From the NCBI GenBank assembly GCA_016926925.1, contig JAFGNQ010000474.1, positions 1-10,447 of the forward strand: DNA of 10,447 nt. Reading direction: 5' to 3'. Position 1 is the first letter of the stretch. Every line of letters begins with the position of its first letter. This stretch comes from Candidatus Aminicenantota bacterium (GTDB lineage: Bacteria > Acidobacteriota > Aminicenantia > Aminicenantales > Aminicenantaceae). This document shows, one piece after another, positions 6,403-10,447 of this stretch. Made by a program: the position numbers and the translations under genes. Under the pieces are notes generated by a model. The model was not told the DNA's origin. It did not search any database and saw only the letters and a list, made by a program, of their open reading frames with translations.

Positions 6403-7852
6403 AACGGTATTCACCAAGGATCTGATAGTCGCGCTCTTCTTTGGTCAGGTCCCCCCTGTGCTTTCGCCACCTATAACCCATATAACCGAAAATCATCCAG
6501 CCCGCTAATATGGCATATTCAAGCGGCCATTTAAGCTGTGCGGATGATCCGGGAGTGACAATAAGGAGAATCAAAACTGCGGATATGACAACACCCGCAT
6601 ACATCGTCATTTTGGATTTCACCATGTAGGGTCGATTCATATTAGGCGCGGCTTTTCTCAATTTTAACGTTACGAGACATGTGACCAGCCAAGCGCACAT
6701 ATAAGCCAGTGAACTGACATTGACGATGGGCAGGATGACCGCCTTCCCGATGAACGGTCCGATCAATGCGATCGCTCCCGCGAAGAGAATGGCGTTTTTA
6801 GGGGTTTTGTGTTTTTTGCTGATTTCCCCGAACCAATGGGGCATGAGTCCGCCTCTTCCGGAAGCGAAGAGGACTCTTGTGGCAGCTAGGTAGATGCCGT
6901 TGAGAGATGTGACCAACCCCAAGAACCCTGTGATCAAGACCAGCTTCGTTACCCATACATATCCGAATGCAGCCTGAAAAACACCCGCCGAAGGCATCTC
7001 CAGTTTGACGGCTTCTTTCCAGGGCATACAGGATGAAACTCCCAAAATCACTATGCAGTAGAACAAAGACCCGATGACGATGGAGAGGACAATGGCCTTT
7101 CCAAGCTTTTTAGGCTCGACTTTTTCACCGGACTCTTCTGCGACCTGGGGTATGGTATCGAAACCCGCCATGAAGAAGGGAACCATTCCCAAAATGGCGA
7201 CTGTAGACCACAATCCTCCTTTGAATGTTTCACCGGCGGAGAATACCGGCTTCAAGTTGGACAAATCACCTTTGAAGACTGCAACAATTGTGAAGACCAG
7301 CGCACAGGCAATGAGCAACATCATGGATATCAACTGGAACTTTGCGGAATTTTTGACTCCGAGATAGTTCAAGATGATAATGAATATACCTACCGCCAGC
7401 CCGGGGATGAGGGTAGAAAAACTTATATCGTATCCACCGATGGAGTAAAGCGGTGCCGATCTTAATCCGGGAAAGAGCAGCTCGAACAGCCAGCCGAGGG
7501 ATGTCGTTTCGAAGGGACCGAGGAAGACATAGCCGAAGGCTAAAAACCACCCGGTCATAAAGGCCGTACCTGTGCCGAATGCCTTGTAGGCAAAGGCCAC
7601 CTCTCCACCGGCGACCGGAATGGCCGGCGTGAGCTCTGCGTAGCATTTCCCGATGGTTATGATCAGCATCCCCCCAATGAAGAAACCGAGAGCAGTGCCT
7701 AAAGGCCCCCCTTTGTTGAGCCATTCTCCCGCTACGAGAATCCACCCCACTCCAATGATGCTGCCCAAACCGATCGTGACATAATCCCAGTAAGAGACAA
7801 CCTTAGCCAAGGATTTTCTCTCGTGCAGTGCATCAAATGCCTTATCACTCAT
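6401..7852 (-). CDS. APC superfamily permease, divergent subfamily, copy B
   Basis: A 483-aa membrane transporter, the closest relative in the window of the permease at 4032-5462. It shares TM1 GLGSIIGVGW (28-37), GGPLG (48-52), CYAELTPAIPVAGG (70-83) followed by AYKAFGTGT, MAGFDTIPQVAEES (228-241) in TM6, and the C-terminal tail ERDYQILG. About twelve hydrophobic segments are present. AAAGG lies 8 nt before the ATG. The small membrane-protein gene ends 36 bp upstream on the same strand, so the two are probably co-transcribed. It converges on the SDR gene across a shared terminator, forming with copy A an inverted pair of paralogues around that SDR. The substrate is unknown; amino acid or a related organic cation/acid is inferred from family and context. 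Confidence 0.88.
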   Translation of the reverse strand: MSDKAFDALHERKSLAKVVSYWDYVTIGLGSIIGVGWILVAGEWLNKGGPLGTALGFFIGGMLIITIGKCYAELTPAIPVAGGEVAFAYKAFGTGTAFMTGWFLAFGYVFLGPFETTSLGWLFELLFPGLRSAPLYSIGGYDISFSTLIPGLAVGIFIIILNYLGVKNSAKFQLISMMLLIACALVFTIVAVFKGDLSNLKPVFSAGETFKGGLWSTVAILGMVPFFMAGFDTIPQVAEESGEKVEPKKLGKAIVLSIVIGSLFYCIVILGVSSCMPWKEAVKLEMPSAGVFQAAFGYVWVTKLVLITGFLGLVTSLNGIYLAATRVLFASGRGGLMPHWFGEISKKHKTPKNAILFAGAIALIGPFIGKAVILPIVNVSSLAYMCAWLVTCLVTLKLRKAAPNMNRPYMVKSKMTMYAGVVISAVLILLIVTPGSSAQLKWPLEYAILAGWMIFGYMGYRWRKHRGDLTKEERDYQILGEYR

Positions 7853-7888
7853 TAATCATACCTTTCAATATCAGTTCTTATCTGGATT

Positions 7889-8095
7889 TCATACTTCCTG
7901 TTTTTTCTTGATAATTTTGTATATGCCGATTGTCATGAGGGGAATGAAATAGACGATGAACGCACCCCAGCTCAAGCTGCTGTAACCCTTGGCGATCAGT
8001 GCGATGATGCCAAAAGTGGCAAATCCGAATCCGCACAAAAGAAGAATGACCGCAAACATGTCCGCTTCGCCTGCCTTGAATTCTCTTTGCTTCGT
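7889..8095 (-). CDS. Small two-helix membrane protein, apparent ACG start (68 aa; 56 aa from the internal ATG)
   Basis: Two hydrophobic helices separated by AKGYSSLSWG and a basic end IIKKKQEV make this a plausible small inner-membrane protein. The first ATG in frame (A at 8059) gives 56 aa beginning MFAVILLLCG inside the first helix with a weak ribosome binding site. Twelve further codons upstream read KQREFKAGEAD, a natural soluble N-terminus, and the codon before them is ACG (8095-8093 on the minus strand), preceded by TGAGGA a few bases away. The true start was therefore probably ATG, now ACG by mutation or used as a rare start; the frame closes at a TGA just above. It sits 36 bp before an APC permease on the same strand, so an accessory or second subunit of that transporter is possible. 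No named family recognised. Confidence 0.6.
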   Translation of the reverse strand, partial: TKQREFKAGEADMFAVILLLCGFGFATFGIIALIAKGYSSLSWGAFIVYFIPLMTIGIYKIIKKKQEV

Positions 8096-8195
8096 GCTTC
8101 CTCACAAGCATCTCGTTATTTGTATTGAAGGTAAAAAAAATATTGTTTTGAATAATCTATCAGGATTGTGTCTTTTAGCCAACAGTTTTTTCCTT
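8096..8195. other. AT-rich junction without a supported gene
   Basis: AT-rich sequence lies between the start of the small membrane-protein gene (minus strand) and the beginning of recognisable BKACE homology (plus strand). A weak minus-strand promoter-like pair (a TTGGCT/TAGATT type match with 17-bp spacing) could serve the small gene and permease copy B, but the match is poor. It probably spans a deletion or rearrangement endpoint. Confidence 0.3.
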
Positions 8196-8330
8196 TTCAC
8201 ATTTCCCCACAGAGATGAAATCATTAAATCCAATGCCGATGAAACACATAAGATTGCCAGCGAAGTTAGAGAGCTGGGTCGGGAAATCGCGACTCCTAAG
8301 GAAGCGAGACAGATCATGGGGATCGCTTAA
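8196..8330 (+). pseudogene. 3' remnant of a third BKACE (DUF849) gene
   Basis: On the plus strand, antisense to its neighbours, a frame ending at TAA 8328-8330 encodes about 44 residues containing FPHRDEIIKSNADETHKI and LGREIATPKEARQIMGIA. These match the last 44 or so residues of the two intact BKACEs (WPHK.DI..KTSQT.EMI and LGRE.A...EAR..MGI). The piece starts just past the position of the catalytic RLGIED motif, so it has neither zinc site nor barrel. No start codon with ribosome binding site precedes it, and the sequence upstream changes abruptly to AT-rich DNA. It is best read as the surviving tail of a BKACE gene whose 5' seven-eighths was deleted. The reading frame of the tail is intact, so the loss may be fairly recent. 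Confidence 0.75.
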
Positions 8331-8548
8331 TAACCTTAGTACCTTGAAGCCGGAGTAAGTGCGGGATAGAATCCTTGATGGTTTCGATCGACCGTAATGA
8401 GCCTGGAAAGGATTCCGGAGCTTTCTGTTCTTATGAAGCTGCTGTATTGAACTTACCGCATCCATCTTTTCATATTCATGTGCGCTCTCGACACCAGCTG
8501 CTCATGAGAATATTGCCCGGAGATGTGTTTCATACGGACGGTTACTTG
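8331..8548. other. Intergenic stretch, nothing recognised
   Basis: Between the BKACE remnant and the end of permease copy C nothing recognisable is seen on either strand: no RNA gene, no clear terminator hairpin for the minus-strand permease, and only short open frames without ribosome binding sites. A plus-strand open frame from 8375 runs into the permease as its antisense and gives no familiar motif. This is probably decayed flanking sequence. Confidence 0.4.
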
Positions 8549-9994
8549 TCAAGCCTCATCCTTGGGGGTGCTTCCACCCAGAATCAATTGACGCCTCTCC
8601 TTTTCGCTGATTTGGATGCGGATCTTGCGAGCACCGAACCAGAACAGCAACCCTATAACAGCCCAACCGATGATGATTTTCCATTCCAGAGGAAAAGATC
8701 CCTTGGAATTTGCGTAAGGCTGATAAAGCGAAAGAAAAAAAACGAAGATCGAAATCACACAACCGAATGACGCCGTAATTTTTCCGCCGGGAACACGGTA
8801 AGGCCTCGGGCGGTCTGGCTCGCGTCTCCGTAATTTGATCAGGCCAAAACATATCAAAAGATAAGCAAACGTGACACATGTAACGCCGACGTTGAGAATC
8901 GGAACAACGGCGCTTCTTCCCAAAAAAATAGCGAAGAAAGCGATAGTCCCCGCAAAAATGACCGCTATAAACGGTGATCCATGAGATTCATGAACGGATC
9001 CGAATTTCGAGGGGATAATCCTCGCCCTTCCTAAGGCGAAGATCGCCCGGGATGCGGTGATGAAGACCGTGTTCCATGTGGATAGGATACCAAAGAATGC
9101 CGCCAACAGTACGATTTTTGCCATCGTCGGGGAATTGAAGGCGGCTTCAAAAGCGCCTGCGGCAGGAAGCTCGAGTCCCAAAATGGTTTGCCAGGGCGTA
9201 CTCATGGAGGCGGAAAAAATCACCAGCAGATAAAAAATCAGGGCACCTGCGATGGAGAGAACAATGACTTTCCCCACCAATCGCATCGATGCCTGCTCTG
9301 ATTTTTCCTCCATTGTCTGAGGAATGACGTTAAAGCCCGATATGAAGATGGGGGCCATGATAAAAACGGAAGCGATGCCTCCGATCAGAGGCCATGTCTC
9401 GGTTTTTGAAAACAAAGGCTCCAGATTACTCGTATCCCCCCAAAAAATCCCGGCAATGATAAAGACAAGAGACAGGATGATCAGGCCATATGTAAATATT
9501 TCCTGGAATATTACGGCGGCTTTGATGCCGCGATAATTGAGATACGTCAAAAATGCGGTTCCCCCCAGGCCTAAGAGAAGAGTTCCGAGGTGGACCGGGT
9601 CGCCTCCGTTCGAGTAGAGTAGAGGACCTTTCAATGCGGGAAATAGGGTGCCTGCAAGCCAGCCTGCCGAGATGGCTTCAAATGAAACGAATATAGTGAA
9701 ACAAAGAATGAGAAACCAGCCTACAATATAGGAAATTTTAAGTCCGAATATCTCATAGGTGTAAGCAATCTCCGCACCTGCCACAGGAAACATGGTGGCC
9801 ATTTCACCGTAGCAGAGGCCGATGATAAGCATGAGGGACCCTCCGCCGGCAAATCCTATAAGAGCACCTAGAGGACCTGCTTGTTGGAGCCACTCCCCGA
9901 GGACAACCACCCAACCAACCCCTACAATGCATCCAAATCCCAGAACAAAATAGTGCCGCAGTTTGATTCCTTTTTCCAGTTTTTGTGGTGTCAT
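8549..9994 (-). CDS. APC superfamily permease, divergent subfamily, copy C
   Basis: A 481-aa transporter of the same subfamily as copies A and B but the most diverged of the three. TM1 reads GFGCIVGVGW (19-28), with AGPLGA (39-44), CYGEMATMFPVAGAE (61-75), and ISGFNVIPQTMEE (218-230) in TM6. The C-terminal tail is KERRQLILG plus nine polar residues, against KERDYQILG in the others. About twelve hydrophobic helices are present. A GAGAGG-type site lies about 9 nt before the ATG. It diverges from the SDR at 10237 across a 242-bp AT-rich intergenic region. TM6 loses the Asp of GFD (here GFN) and the AEES acidic pair becomes MEEK, so its substrate range may differ from copies A and B. The substrate is unknown. 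Confidence 0.87.
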   Translation of the reverse strand: MTPQKLEKGIKLRHYFVLGFGCIVGVGWVVVLGEWLQQAGPLGALIGFAGGGSLMLIIGLCYGEMATMFPVAGAEIAYTYEIFGLKISYIVGWFLILCFTIFVSFEAISAGWLAGTLFPALKGPLLYSNGGDPVHLGTLLLGLGGTAFLTYLNYRGIKAAVIFQEIFTYGLIILSLVFIIAGIFWGDTSNLEPLFSKTETWPLIGGIASVFIMAPIFISGFNVIPQTMEEKSEQASMRLVGKVIVLSIAGALIFYLLVIFSASMSTPWQTILGLELPAAGAFEAAFNSPTMAKIVLLAAFFGILSTWNTVFITASRAIFALGRARIIPSKFGSVHESHGSPFIAVIFAGTIAFFAIFLGRSAVVPILNVGVTCVTFAYLLICFGLIKLRRREPDRPRPYRVPGGKITASFGCVISIFVFFLSLYQPYANSKGSFPLEWKIIIGWAVIGLLFWFGARKIRIQISEKERRQLILGGSTPKDEA

Positions 9995-10236
9995 GTATGC
10001 GTTCCTCTCTCTTGTTCGGAAAGTTTCTGAATAAAAATATCTCCGCTATTGTATTCCATTGATTGTTGTAACGGAAGAAAAAAAGAGGAGTTCTTGTTTG
10101 ATAAAAAAAAATCGAGTATTTATTATGTCTACGGATTCTTTTTAGAAAGTCTATCTGACCGTGCGAATTATTGAGACAGTGATTCCCATGAAATAAAATA
10201 AAGAGATCGTTTCCATCATTTTTCTCAGGAGGGAAT
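9995..10236. promoter_or_regulatory. Divergent intergenic control region
   Basis: An AT-rich 242-bp spacer between permease copy C (minus) and the second SDR (plus), with long A/T runs near 10078-10115. It must carry promoters for both directions. Only the plus-strand promoter (10171-10199) could be recognised well; on the minus strand a TACAAT-like -10 is present but no matching -35. No clear operator palindrome was found. Confidence 0.45.
10171..10199 (+). promoter_or_regulatory. Sigma70-type promoter for the second SDR
   Basis: TTGAGA (10171-10176), a 17-bp spacer, and TAAAAT (10194-10199) form a good consensus match. A start near 10206 would give a leader of about 30 nt, ending in AGGAGGG (10227-10233) before the ATG. 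Confidence 0.6.
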
Positions 10237-10447
10237 ATGAATATTGATTTTTCCAAAAAAACCGTGCTTGTGACAGGGGCTTCCCGGGGGATCGGACGCG
10301 TTATCGCCACAAAATTTGCCGACGCCAATGCCACGGTCGTCGTCCATTACAATAAGAACAAGCAAAAAGCCGAAGAGACGCTGGCGAGCCTCAAAAAGGG
10401 GAATCATTTCATTGCACAAGCGGATATGGCCGATCCCGACTCAATTG
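10237..10447 (+). CDS. Short-chain dehydrogenase/reductase, FabG-like, partial (runs off the window)
   Basis: The first 70 residues of a classical SDR; the 3' end lies outside the window. The cofactor loop TGASRGIG (13-20) matches TGxxxGxG exactly. After beta2 the sequence HYNKNKQKAEET lacks an acidic residue and is basic, which suggests NADP(H) rather than NAD(H), unlike the SDR at 5580. QADMADPDSI (61-70) is the usual D-x-x-D region after beta3. AGGAGGG lies 3 nt before the ATG by strict count, with a good promoter upstream. It is divergent from an APC permease, repeating the permease plus SDR pairing of the left half. Whether it reduces a 3-oxoacyl thioester, a free keto acid or another carbonyl cannot be told; the active-site residues are outside the window. 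Confidence 0.85.
   Translation, partial: MNIDFSKKTVLVTGASRGIGRVIATKFADANATVVVHYNKNKQKAEETLASLKKGNHFIAQADMADPDSI

Noticed and set aside
7878..8111. A 77-codon minus-strand frame starting ATG at 8111
   Set aside because: Its composition (many Arg, His, Cys) is not protein-like; the overlapping frame encodes a clean two-helix membrane protein with a basic C-terminus.
8375..8770. A 131-codon plus-strand open frame
   Set aside because: Over half of it is antisense to the C-terminus of permease copy C, its start lacks a ribosome binding site, and no motif is recognised.

Overview
The window looks like a chromosomal catabolic and transport island of an anaerobic, probably amino-acid-using bacterium. 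Composition is moderate GC, Shine-Dalgarno sites are AAGGAG-like, and non-ATG starts occur. The lineage cannot be fixed from the sequence. The gene content (beta-keto acid cleavage enzymes, APC permeases, SDR dehydrogenases) and a GGGGACAGGC-type palindrome would fit Desulfobacterota or other anaerobic phyla of sediments and digesters, but this is only a guess. No rRNA, tRNA, CRISPR array or transposase gene was seen.

Left half, plus strand (about 119-6338), in gene order: an L-type amino acid permease of the APC superfamily; a 40-codon ORF whose product resembles the N-terminus of the ornithine cyclodeaminase/mu-crystallin family; two tandem paralogous enzymes of the BKACE family (DUF849, 3-keto-5-aminohexanoate cleavage enzyme-like); a second, more divergent APC permease; and an NAD-type short-chain dehydrogenase (SDR). 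Gaps run from 11 to 117 bp, so one operon with possible internal promoters is plausible. The block ends in a long bidirectional terminator palindrome at about 6343-6402.

Right half, minus strand (9994 down to 6401): two more APC permeases of the same divergent subfamily as the second one, and a small two-helix membrane protein just upstream of one of them. That small gene appears to have ACG where its ATG should be. Between the two permeases lies an antisense 3' remnant of a third BKACE gene, evidence of a rearrangement. At the right edge a second SDR starts, divergent from the last permease, behind a good sigma70-type promoter.

How the parts may work together (inference): permeases import an amino- or ammonium-bearing acid, an SDR oxidises a hydroxyl to give a beta-keto acid, and BKACE condenses this with acetyl-CoA to give acetoacetate plus a shorter acyl-CoA. 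The BKACEs are long forms with Gln in place of the substrate-binding Glu of the characterised enzyme Kce, so their substrate is probably not that of Kce. Repetition of the BKACE/permease/SDR set, with one BKACE decayed, suggests module duplication and divergence.
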